Of a DNA stretch of 64,000 bases, positions 19,135 to 25,989 are shown piece by piece. The notes beneath the pieces were generated by a model that had not been told where the DNA came from, did not search any database, and saw nothing but the letters and a program-made list of their open reading frames with translations. The position numbers were made by a program, and so were the translations under genes. Positions within the stretch are counted from its first letter, which is position 1. Every line of letters begins with the position of its first letter. This DNA comes from Sinorhizobium americanum (GTDB lineage: Bacteria; Pseudomonadota; Alphaproteobacteria; Rhizobiales; Rhizobiaceae), in assembly GCF_001651855.1 (NCBI RefSeq), contig NZ_LNQC01000073.1:35543-99542 (forward strand). Direction: 5' to 3'.

Positions 19135-19804
19135 ATCTGACGACTACTGCTATTCGTTTTGCCTTCGGCCGAGCAGTCACCATCGACACAAAATGCGGAA
19201 TCAAGCGGGAGCTGGTATCAAAGATCAGCGTCTGAAACTCAGTTGGGACCAAGCATGCTCTAATCGCTTTGCGATCTTCGGTCTGCACCATCGTGAGGCC
19301 GCCGTGGTTCGGTTCCCACCCCTTCGTCAAGTTAAGAACGAGACCGAAACTCTGGCCGGGATCTGTATGCGTAGATAGAAACTCCCCTTCGTCAAACCGA
19401 TTGAAGTAGAAGCGCCGGATGGCCGTGGCTTGTCGTCCTGTAATCTGCTTCAAGAGCTCAAACATGGGTTCCGACGACAAAAGTGTCTTCACACCCCAAA
19501 ATACGAAGTTCCGGTTGTTGGTTGGGGTGTCTTCCAACCGCTTGAACGAATAGGAGAATTTCCCCGCAGTGTAATCGGCGATTGCCAGTTCGTGAGCAGC
19601 GGCTGCCCGGCTATCCTGATAGTAATCCGCCACACCATCTCGATTTTTGATGATTGCTGACCAGAAGCGATCCTCGATCCTCTCGACGCCCTCACCGATC
19701 CGAGGCAAGCCGGGCAGGAATTCGGATAAGTCGAAATAGACAAATCCTTCGACGTCAAACGTCTCGCGTAGCGATTCAATCTTGCTCAAAAAGCACCTCT
19801 TCAC
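19118..19804 (-). CDS. 2-oxoglutarate/Fe(II)-dependent oxygenase, pantocin PaaB-like (228 aa)
   Basis: A jelly-roll oxygenase is indicated by the facial triad H146-x-D148 (STHTDPG), distal H204 (LIPHFV) and R217, spaced as expected for 2-oxoglutarate binding. The gene starts with GTG at 19804, 29 nt inside the end of the E1-like gene, and overlaps the exporter gene. In the pantocin A pathway, as I recall it, an Fe(II)/2-oxoglutarate enzyme acts after the E1-like enzyme has cyclised the peptide. The same role is inferred here from context. Other prolyl-hydroxylase-like substrates cannot be excluded. Confidence 0.85.
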   Translation of the reverse strand: MKRCFLSKIESLRETFDVEGFVYFDLSEFLPGLPRIGEGVERIEDRFWSAIIKNRDGVADYYQDSRAAAAHELAIADYTAGKFSYSFKRLEDTPTNNRNFVFWGVKTLLSSEPMFELLKQITGRQATAIRRFYFNRFDEGEFLSTHTDPGQSFGLVLNLTKGWEPNHGGLTMVQTEDRKAIRACLVPTEFQTLIFDTSSRLIPHFVSMVTARPKAKRIAVVVRYDAEE

Positions 19805-20900
19805 GCGTTGCGTATGTCCTTAACGACATGTGGAATCGCTTCCCCACGAGGTTGCAGTTGTCGTACTTTGTAATAAGTTTCAGGACCTGGTCGGCTGCAA
19901 GACCTGCCATTACCGCCAACGATGGTGAGCTTTGCCACGCGTTGACGCTGCGATTGCCGTTGGCGAATTCATTTTTCAGCCGGGCTTCCTGGAAGCTTCT
20001 GACCAGTGCGTCATCACTATAGAATCGGTCTTGCGAAATGCGCCGCAGGTCTTCGAATGAGGGGTGGCTGCCGTCATTAAGATAAATTGGACCGACCGAT
20101 ATATCGAGCGGGTCACCGCCAAGTTCGATCACCGGGATCTGTCGATCGCGAGCGATCTCGTGGACTATCCTCTCGACGCTGTCCTTGCGATAGTACCCCA
20201 AGCTCGCCCAAGCCAGAATTGCAACGGTAACTCCTTTCAGCAGCTCTCCCAAGCGAACACGATCCGGTAGGGCAAACTCGTAGAAGGGTTCGACGCGAAC
20301 ATGCGGATTATGTTTCCGAACGTTTGCGGCCGCGGCATCTACTTTTCGTGCCCCAAGATCAGTGGTGTTGTAGAGAACCTGGCGATTGAGATTGGAAAGC
20401 TCGACATCGTCCCCATCCACGATCCGCAATGTGCCGATCCCCGATCGTGCAAGGAGGAGGGAGCACCACGTTCCCCAACCCCCCATTCCCAACACGAGCA
20501 CACGGGCCTGCTTTAACCGCTCTTGATAGGCTGTCGCATTATCCACTCGATCTTCGTCGATGAGTGAGAATTGCAGCATCTGCCTGTCGTAGCGCTCGAT
20601 CTCCTCTGAGCTCAGCAAGCTGGAAAATCGGGAGCTCTCTTCAATAAGTCCGAAGCCAGCAAGAGCTGAGACAAAATCGTGCACGTCACCGTCCGTGACG
20701 TCGTAATGTTCTGCCTTAAGCTCCTTCAGTATCCTCGGCATTGTATGCTCGCCGTCTAGTCTCGAAAGCACAACTGCAACCCAAGGCGGAGGAGACTGGA
20801 TGATCTTTGATTTTCCGGGTATTTCACCGATGCAAATGCTCCCGTCCTCTGCTACCAGAACATGGTGGGACCGCTTTAATAAGGGTTTTGCATACTCCAC
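19776..20900 (-). CDS. ThiF/E1-like adenylating RiPP cyclase with N-terminal RRE-like domain, pantocin PaaA/MccB-like (374 aa)
   Basis: Residues 1-95 look like a PqqD-type winged-helix peptide-recognition domain. From about residue 103 an E1 fold follows: RYDRQ (103-107), the nucleotide-binding GMGGWG (138-143), Asp in VDGDDVE (about 162), SNLNRQ with the key Arg (173) and Lys186. The four-Cys zinc site of ThiF/MccB enzymes is not visible. Such enzymes activate peptide carboxylates with ATP; PaaA dehydrates and cyclises two Glu residues of its peptide. The GTG at 20900 has GAGG 6 nt upstream. A hairpin separates it from the peptide gene. Confidence 0.88.
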   Translation of the reverse strand: MEYAKPLLKRSHHVLVAEDGSICIGEIPGKSKIIQSPPPWVAVVLSRLDGEHTMPRILKELKAEHYDVTDGDVHDFVSALAGFGLIEESSRFSSLLSSEEIERYDRQMLQFSLIDEDRVDNATAYQERLKQARVLVLGMGGWGTWCSLLLARSGIGTLRIVDGDDVELSNLNRQVLYNTTDLGARKVDAAAANVRKHNPHVRVEPFYEFALPDRVRLGELLKGVTVAILAWASLGYYRKDSVERIVHEIARDRQIPVIELGGDPLDISVGPIYLNDGSHPSFEDLRRISQDRFYSDDALVRSFQEARLKNEFANGNRSVNAWQSSPSLAVMAGLAADQVLKLITKYDNCNLVGKRFHMSLRTYATREEVLFEQD

Positions 20901-20922
20901 GAGATGCCTCGCTCAAAAGGAA

Positions 20923-20949
20923 GGGCGAAGTCGCGCATTGACTTCGCCC
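20923..20949 (-). promoter_or_regulatory. Intra-operon hairpin after the peptide gene
   Basis: GGGCGAAGTC and GACTTCGCCC form a perfect 10-bp stem with a 7-nt loop, 13 nt after the peptide stop and 22 nt before the E1-like GTG. There is no long T-run, so it more likely causes partial termination or protects the 3' end of a short transcript. Either would give more precursor than enzyme, as is common in peptide operons. Confidence 0.7.
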
Positions 20950-20962
20950 CCGGATCTACAGC

Positions 20963-21058
20963 CTAGACGAGGATAATCTTGCCTTTGCTGTACGTTGCGT
21001 CTTCTTCGCTGATAGCGGAGATGCGCTTTTCAAGGTCAGAAAATACAAGCTTCTTCAT
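20963..21058 (-). CDS. 31-residue RiPP precursor peptide, pantocin PaaP-like
   Basis: An ATG at 21058 with AAGGAA 6 nt upstream opens a 31-codon frame ending TAG. The peptide starts MKKLVFSDLEKR and ends KGKIILV; residues 13-20 are ISAISEED. From memory, the pantocin A precursor PaaP is a 30-residue peptide with the core Glu-Glu-Asn at 16-18 within a similar ISAI-x-EEN context, followed by a Tyr and Lys-Gly. Here the core would be Glu18-Glu19-Asp20. It precedes the E1-like, oxygenase and exporter genes on the same strand. It is too short for most annotation pipelines. Confidence 0.85.
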   Translation of the reverse strand: MKKLVFSDLEKRISAISEEDATYSKGKIILV

Positions 21059-21122
21059 ACTCGTTCCTTTCTTTCGAAAGCGCGCCACAATCGGCGCAAC
21101 CCACCGTCGGTGACCTTTCGAG

Positions 21123-21136
21123 CACGTCAAGACGTG
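21123..21136. promoter_or_regulatory. Inverted repeat upstream of the pantocin-like operon
   Basis: CACGTC-AA-GACGTG lies 65 bp upstream of the peptide ATG. It could be the operator of a dimeric regulator. A TTGACG at 21130-21125 (minus strand) could be a -35 element but no good -10 is visible. Confidence 0.4.
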
Positions 21137-21224
21137 ACATCGCGAGGCGCAGACAATTGTGATGGAGCCTTACTCCACCGATTGCGCTCGGCCGTTTTCG
21201 GCAGAGCACTTGCGGTCACCAGGT

Positions 21225-21300
21225 CGCCAGCGCCACGCTCGAAGGAGATTCAAATATCGTGCCAGTCGGGCCGGGAGCGTGGTAGATCTTTTTTCCCGTG
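21225..21300 (-). pseudogene. Sunset-domain remnant
   Basis: The minus strand reads TDTGKKIYHAPG, matching ETGEKIYHVPG and DTGERIFHVPG of the two longer copies. Only this core survives; the flanks are unrelated. Confidence 0.5.
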
Positions 21301-21467
21301 TCGGTCAAAGGCTTGAGTGGATGTGCTTCGAGGTGGCTCGCCGAACATGATCGTCGTAAAGCGGACAAATCCGACGCGACGCGTCCTCCTGCTCCATTCA
21401 CGACGTCCCGATCTGTTATCGGAGCAAGCCACAGTTACGCCGGTGCTTGAAAACCAAACCCGTTCTA

Positions 21468-21487
21468 GGAAGCGTGGCCGAGTGGTT
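21468..21487 (+). other. tRNA-Ser 5'-like fragment
   Basis: GGAAGCGTGGCCGAGTGGTT resembles the acceptor and D-arm start of bacterial tRNA-Ser. The following bases do not complete the D-stem, anticodon arm or variable arm, so it is not a working tRNA. It may be a relic of recombination at a tRNA gene, or chance. Confidence 0.35.
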
Positions 21488-21534
21488 CCAGCAGATTGTC
21501 CGATCTGCAATAGTCATCAATGGACGGCATCGCG

Positions 21535-21849
21535 TCACACCTTCGACTTCCGCCACCCCGCGGCCCAAGCCTCGAACTCCGAACAGAACCAACGCTCCCC
21601 ATATTGCGGGCTGATCTTTGTCTGCGAGTAATATCTCTGACCAGGCACGTGGAATATCCGCTCGCCGGTGTCGATGCTGACATTGCCTTTGATATCGCAG
21701 GATCCAGCAGAACCGCCAGTCAGTGAGGCAAGAAGGTCGCCCGCAGTCATGCCCCCGGTTGCACCGACGGCAAGCGCGCCGATCAGCAGTCCAGGATAGG
21801 ACAGCACAGACCGTTTCTGCTGACGGCCCCGGTGTGCGCGGTAACGCAT
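21535..21849 (-). CDS. Sunset-domain small membrane-anchored protein (104 aa)
   Basis: The ATG at 21849 follows GAGAGGGGC. The protein has a basic start (MRYRAHRGRQQKR), one hydrophobic segment (LSYPGLLIGALAVGATGGM) and the sunset motif CDIKGNVSIDTGERIFHVPGQ..YGERWFCSEFEAWAAGW. It is probably anchored in or exported across the inner membrane. Function is unknown. It is the intact member of a family with damaged copies at 17.6-17.9 kb and 21.2 kb. Confidence 0.75.
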   Translation of the reverse strand: MRYRAHRGRQQKRSVLSYPGLLIGALAVGATGGMTAGDLLASLTGGSAGSCDIKGNVSIDTGERIFHVPGQRYYSQTKISPQYGERWFCSEFEAWAAGWRKSKV

Positions 21850-21944
21850 GCCCCTCTCCGCCAAGTTTCGGGTCATGAGGGTAAATGGCATCTCATGTTA
21901 GCAAAAGCTGCCCAAATGGGCTAATTCGCAGCAACGGGGAAAGC

Positions 21945-21967
21945 AACGCCCCCGAGGGGGGCGTTTC
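21945..21967. terminator. GC-rich hairpin with short T/A flanks
   Basis: AACGCCCCC-GAG-GGGGGCGTT is a perfect stem-loop with TTT at its right edge, upstream of the sunset gene. It could terminate transcripts from either side. Confidence 0.5.
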
Positions 21968-22205
21968 CGTATAGAGGATGTCGAAGGCAAAGAAGATGAT
22001 TTCGTCGGGGGCATGCGCAGCAGGTCGGCGACCGAGTGCCCGTTGCAGCATGCCGAAGTCGGAGCGGCCCTGTCGTCGAGTACAACTGGCAGCGCTCACA
22101 AAGGGGCTGTCGGGACAGCTGCATGTGGCGGGCGTCTTGCCAGGCTTTGAGACCGTACCAGTGGTGGTAGGCGGATGCTGCGGTACGTTGCCGATTTAGT
22201 GTGGA
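21950..22205 (-). pseudogene. HNH endonuclease fragment joined to ATP-dependent DNA ligase fragment
   Basis: From about 22205 the frame reads SAYHHWYGLKAWQDARHMQL and QPLCERC, the N-terminal part of phage-type HNH endonucleases. In another frame, from about 22050, MLQRALGRRPAAHAPDEIIF and FAFDILY match the adenylation domain of LigD-like DNA ligases. Both are truncated and fused by rearrangement. Confidence 0.55.
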
Positions 22206-22267
22206 CATTGCATGAACTCACGCCGACATCGGCGCCGACGATATCGACAGGTGTCCGAAATCGGCGC

Positions 22268-22296
22268 GATGATGGTCGGCCCTGACGACCATCATC
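22268..22296. repeat. Perfect 11-bp hairpin
   Basis: GATGATGGTCG and CGACCATCATC flank a 7-nt loop, 67 bp upstream of the gene at 22363. No T-run follows. It may be a leader structure of that gene or an old repeat. Confidence 0.5.
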
Positions 22297-22362
22297 ATCG
22301 TTGCGTATGGCGCCGGGATTCGCTAGGCATTTTCTATTTGTAATCGACCGATCGAGGGGCGC

Positions 22363-23025
22363 ATGGCAGTGGAACCGCAACCGTGGCTTGGGCCGCCTCT
22401 TCTTGCTGCCGTTTTAACTGGCAGCATCACAATGTTCCTTTGGATCGCAAAGGAGTGGCGCACAGTCGACGACGATAAAAAGAAACGGCGAGACGAGAAA
22501 GAGAAGTATATAAGGGCTCTCTTTGCCGAGATCGACTACAACACCAGAGACATGGAAAAATTCATAGAACTCTCCGCCTCAGTTGGTGAGGTCATAATGA
22601 AAATTAAGGAGAACAAAGACTTCATTCCCCACATCACCGATTCTCGTCATAAAGAGATATACAAATCTCAGATCGGATTGCTGCACCACGCAGGGGATGA
22701 ATACATTGCTGATGTAGTGACATTTTACGGCATAATGGAGCGAATAGGCACCGAGATTCAGGGTGTCTATCTGCCGAGCTTCGGTGTTATTTCAGAAAAT
22801 GGTAGAGCATCTGTTATCGACGATATTGTTGATTACGCATTTGAATGCGCTCAAATCGGTCAGTCGATACTTCTCCAGATGGAGAGAACTTACCCCGAAT
22901 ACCGCCTGCAACGCAAAAAGCGAAAAGCGCCGGATAGACAATCCGACGCCGACTTGCAAAGACGAGTAGTGATATTCAACTTAGATCTTGATCGGGCCAG
23001 GACCGCGCATCTCAAGGTCTCCTAG
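22363..23025 (+). CDS. Membrane-anchored hypothetical protein (220 aa)
   Basis: One hydrophobic segment near the N-terminus (GPPLLAAVLTGSITMFLWIA) is followed by a charged, largely helical cytoplasmic region (KKKRRDEKEKYIRALFAEIDYN) and a basic C-terminus (RKKRKAPDR). I do not recognise a characterised family. Its AT-richer composition and Lys-rich text differ from neighbours, suggesting acquisition by transfer. A palindromic repeat follows about 90 bp after the stop. Confidence 0.7.
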   Translation: MAVEPQPWLGPPLLAAVLTGSITMFLWIAKEWRTVDDDKKKRRDEKEKYIRALFAEIDYNTRDMEKFIELSASVGEVIMKIKENKDFIPHITDSRHKEIYKSQIGLLHHAGDEYIADVVTFYGIMERIGTEIQGVYLPSFGVISENGRASVIDDIVDYAFECAQIGQSILLQMERTYPEYRLQRKKRKAPDRQSDADLQRRVVIFNLDLDRARTAHLKVS

Positions 23026-23113
23026 TTCCTGTTTCCTCTTATATGTTGCGAATTCCGCAACAAGTCAACATTTTGTTGAATCTGTCGATCGACAAAAACA
23101 GACACAAAACAAA

Positions 23114-23190
23114 GCGGCCGCTCTATCCCGCGATGCGGGAGAGCGGCCGCATGGTTGCCAGTCGCCAGAGGAGGAAGCGCCAGGCAATGG
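23114..23190. repeat. Palindromic repeat, copy 1
   Basis: GCGGCCGCTCT and AGAGCGGCCGC flank a smaller nested palindrome CCCGC-GAT-GCGGG. The same element with four changes occurs at 25624, and similarity continues for about 40 bp beyond the right arm. It sits after a gene end, like intergenic palindromic elements of rhizobia. Confidence 0.75.
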
Positions 23191-23694
23191 AGTATCGACG
23201 CGAAGGCGGAATGGATCCCGCTGGTTTACAACGCCAGCCGTTTGCAAGCATGTCGAATGCTGTACCGTGGGCGCATGCCGAAGCATAGACGAGACCACGG
23301 TTTACGAGTAACCAGACGGGGTGCGCTGTGACTAAGCGTGTCTGGTCTTATACGTGCCTGCGCCAGATCGTGTCATTGGAATTGAAGCCGTCCCGGCGAT
23401 CTACGCGAGTTTTATCGTTGATCCTTGCCATCGATGTAGGAATCAACGCGAATCGAGCGAATTCCGCCAACAGCTGCTCAATGCGTCACCGATCATAAGC
23501 GATGCCTGCGATCTAGTCGTCATGTCGAATCTGCTCGATCCGCTTCGCTGCGAAGCCGTAATCGATGATCCGGCTGGGCCGCCTGTCTCACCGCCCTTGG
23601 TTCGACCGCTGATTGCTCGATGCCGGCAATGGCTAAGTAAGGCGATGTCGGCGATCCCAGGCCTGCGCCGGCTCCCAACGATGCGAGGCACCCG

Positions 23695-23820
23695 ATGGAG
23701 GTAGTTGTTGGAATAGACGTCGCAAAAGAGACCCGCTGGGTCTGTGCTCGATCATGCGGCTCGCGTTCTTCTCAACCGTGCCGTCGACAACGAACAGGCC
23801 GATATCGACGCCTTGCGGTT
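23695..23820 (+). mobile_element. IS110-family transposase 5' remnant
   Basis: MEVVVGIDVAKETRWV is the conserved N-terminal DEDD start of IS110-type transposases; after a 1-nt shift the text continues VLDHAARVLLNRAVDNEQAD. The rest is missing. Between 23191 and 23694 I recognise nothing. Confidence 0.7.
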
Positions 23821-23989
23821 CACTTCGGCAAAAGGCCGATCAGGTGCGCGAGGACAAGAGCCGCAATTAGCGCGGTTTCCCCGTTCTTTTGAGCAACCGA
23901 GAAAATCGCGCGCCGCACGCGCCGTCGGCCAGCCTCATTCCGCGGCGAGTAAACATCGCGCACAATGCTTCTGCTAAAGGGCGGAGCCT

Positions 23990-24120
23990 GATCGGTTTGC
24001 CCTGTGCCTCGCCGCTGGCACGTTCAGCAGTTCGATGAAGTCGATGACTTTTTGCGCAAATGCCAGCCCAGAATCGGTGACGCCGTCACCGAGCTTCGCC
24101 CAGTCGGGGCGCTGCACGCT
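23990..24120 (-). pseudogene. Phage terminase large subunit N-terminal fragment
   Basis: The frame reads PDWAKLGDGVTDSGLAFAQ followed by KVIDFIELLNVPA, which resembles the first 40 residues of phage large terminases, and then loses similarity. It lies directly after the small-subunit remnant, the normal phage order. Confidence 0.45.
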
Positions 24121-24130
24121 GGCAGCCTCA

Positions 24131-24582
24131 CTACTTATCGGCGCCGATAAGTCCCGAAAACTTCGATTTCGGCTTCTCTTCTGGCGATGACACTGCAGCC
24201 CGCGACTCCGGATCAAGCCCAAGGCGATCTCCCATCAACATCATGATGCGCGCCGCCTCGTTTTGATCTTGACCCGGATTTGGGCTGCAGATTGCCTGTG
24301 GAACCAGGCACGATGGCGCTCGACAGCCAGCGCCTCGGTAGCAGCCTTCTAGTCCGCCCACGCCGCTGCGTAGACCGCAATAGAACCGGTATCCGTCACG
24401 GCGAAATAGCCAGGCTGCATCGCCGCCATCATTTGAAAGCAGGCTAGCGCATCCCCCTGAAGGTAATTGGGAATGACCATCTCGCCGACCGGCTTAACGG
24501 ATGGTGCGCGCCTCTTGCGCTTGCCAGAATTGCCCTTCACCGCCTGCATTTCTGGCGTTTCGGGGCGTGGACCCCTGCCCAT
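24131..24582 (-). pseudogene. Phage terminase small subunit (P27 family), disrupted
   Basis: The start MGRGPRPETPEMQAVKGNSGKR and PNYLQGDALACFQMM are typical of P27-like small terminases. A stop after AVYAAAWAD and a later frameshift split the gene, with NPGQDQNEAARIMMLMGDRL in the shifted frame. It belongs to a decayed prophage packaging module with the HNH gene upstream. Confidence 0.65.
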
Positions 24583-24729
24583 GACCTCTCCTCGGCTTCT
24601 CAAAAAATAATCTTAAAACCTGCGGCGTAACGCGCGCGGCTGAGCCAACGGTTCGCGGTGGCCGCGCCCGGAGCTTGCACCCCACCCCCTATCCGTCCAC
24701 CGGCCAGCCGTCGGCTCCGAATGTCTGGG

Positions 24730-24975
24730 TCACCCCTCGCGTTTACCGCGAGAGGCGTGACACGGAGCGCAGGTGCTGAGAAAAGGCCCTGACCAGAACG
24801 GGATGCGTGCAACAAGGTGATGAACTTCAGTGGCCGGCTCGACAATCTCGAGCTCCAAGCCCCACTGACAAAGAGGTCGGCGGGGAAGCTGTTGCTCACG
24901 CAACCCGCGCCAGCGGGCGGTTCGGTAGAGGCGTCGGTATTCCTCCGCCCCTTCGCTGCGAATGTCATTCAGCAT
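24730..24975 (-). pseudogene. Phage HNH endonuclease, internally deleted
   Basis: The text EYRRLYRTARWRGLREQQL, RRPLCQW and EPATEVHHLVA then CAPCHASRGKREG is the HNH packaging endonuclease. The middle of the fold and some Cys/His ligands are missing, so activity is unlikely. HNH next to small terminase is the usual order in HK97-type phages. Confidence 0.6.
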
Positions 24976-25174
24976 GAGGCCTACGATGCATTATGAATAG
25001 CTGAAATAAGTACGAACGGAATCGATACAGCGTGGGAACAGAAGATGCTTCTCTAACCCGCCAGGATTAGCGATGCGCATCCGCTCGCTGGGGACATGGC
25101 CGATACAAACTCTAGGCCTGGGAACCTACGATTCCCGTATGCGTTGTCCTCCGATCAACGAAGGAGGGCCTCTG

Positions 25175-25357
25175 ATGGCAGACGACAAAACGAAAACCGC
25201 CGCAGATCGCCGCCTGGTCTCAGGCACCCAAAAATACGAAGTTGCATACTTCGCGAAAAAGCACGGCATCAATGCCGCGGATGCGCGACGGATCATCAAA
25301 CAGCATGGCGGCGATCGGGACGCTGCGGACAAGGCGGCCAACAAACTGAAGGGCTAA
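25175..25357 (+). CDS. DUF3606-type small protein (60 aa)
   Basis: AAGGAGG precedes the ATG. The sequence KYEVAYFAKKHGINAADARR and IIKQHGGDRDAADKAA matches the DUF3606 family, a small three-helix protein common in alphaproteobacteria and often duplicated on plasmids. Function unknown. Confidence 0.85.
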   Translation: MADDKTKTAADRRLVSGTQKYEVAYFAKKHGINAADARRIIKQHGGDRDAADKAANKLKG

Positions 25358-25394
25358 CGTTGGTGTATGATGCGAAGGAAACTTAGGGCTTCAA

Positions 25395-25616
25395 ATGGCC
25401 ATGGTCCTCAATCAGGCGCTCGCTGATCTAATCAGCGAACAAATCAGGCAACGCCATGTGACCGAACTAAGGGCCGTGCTCTCGACCGGTAACGAGATCA
25501 CCATGCATGCAGAGTTCACGGTCGGCCGGGACTTCATAATCTACCGAACGGCGAAGGATCACAGCGGAAAATGGGCTATGACGCCGTTCGCTCATATCGT
25601 GCAGTTGATCGTCTAA
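25395..25616 (+). CDS. Conserved small hypothetical protein (73 aa)
   Basis: The protein (LNQALADLISEQIRQRHVTE, VGRDFIIYRTAKDHSGKW) has a predicted helix followed by strands. I do not recognise a function. It lies 37 bp after the DUF3606 gene in the same direction and ends just before palindromic repeat copy 2. Confidence 0.6.
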   Translation: MAMVLNQALADLISEQIRQRHVTELRAVLSTGNEITMHAEFTVGRDFIIYRTAKDHSGKWAMTPFAHIVQLIV

Positions 25617-25623
25617 GCAACAA

Positions 25624-25700
25624 GCGGCCGCTCAATCCCGCCATGCAGGAGAGCGGCCGCACAATCGCCCGTCGCCACAGCAGGGTGGGCATCAGGCAAT
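25624..25700. repeat. Palindromic repeat, copy 2
   Basis: GCGGCCGCTC and GAGCGGCCGC are the arms; the nested stem is weaker than in copy 1. It begins 7 bp after a stop codon. Confidence 0.75.
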
Positions 25701-25765
25701 AAGTAATACTTAAGGCATTAAGTAATACTTACATTTATTCTTGCTTCATCATACCTTAGTATAAT
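25701..25765 (+). promoter_or_regulatory. Direct repeats and -10 element upstream of 25798
   Basis: AAGTAATACTTA occurs at 25701 and again at 25720, 19 bp apart (about two helical turns), each nearly self-complementary. A TATAAT lies at 25760-25765. This looks like a regulated promoter for the small gene at 25798. Confidence 0.6.
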
Positions 25766-25797
25766 AGTGTGGCGCCATCGCTTCGGGAGGAGCAAGG

Positions 25798-25989
25798 ATG
25801 GTTGTACGCGTCAAAGCCGATAAACTTTCCACGCATGCTGTTACTAAGGTGTGGAATATTCACGATTTTTGCCGCCGGCAACGCTTGTGCCAGGAGGAAG
25901 AACGGCGGCTAACCCTCATCTTTGGCGATTTCGCCACGGCTTCCGAATTGCTTTACAATGCGAAGCGCGCTCCGAGGTGGAGATATTAG
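25798..25989 (+). CDS. Small conserved rhizobial protein (63 aa)
   Basis: GGGAGGAGCAAGG precedes the ATG. The text VWNIHDFCRRQRL..EEERRLTLIFGDFATASELLYNAKRAPRWR resembles a family of 60-80-residue plasmid-borne rhizobial proteins ending in RAP-x-(W/F)R. Function is unknown. The promoter region is unusually well defined. Confidence 0.65.
   Translation: MVVRVKADKLSTHAVTKVWNIHDFCRRQRLCQEEERRLTLIFGDFATASELLYNAKRAPRWRY

Noticed and set aside
18241..20900. Alternative reading as a thiamine or molybdopterin (ThiF/MoeB) gene set
   Set aside because: The E1-like protein has an N-terminal peptide-recognition-like domain and lacks a visible Cys4 zinc site, no thiamine or molybdopterin partner is present, and a short peptide gene precedes it.
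25701..25731. Short direct repeats considered as a CRISPR array
   Set aside because: Only two 12-bp repeats with a 7-bp gap and no cas genes; a promoter operator is more likely. No CRISPR array is seen anywhere in the window.
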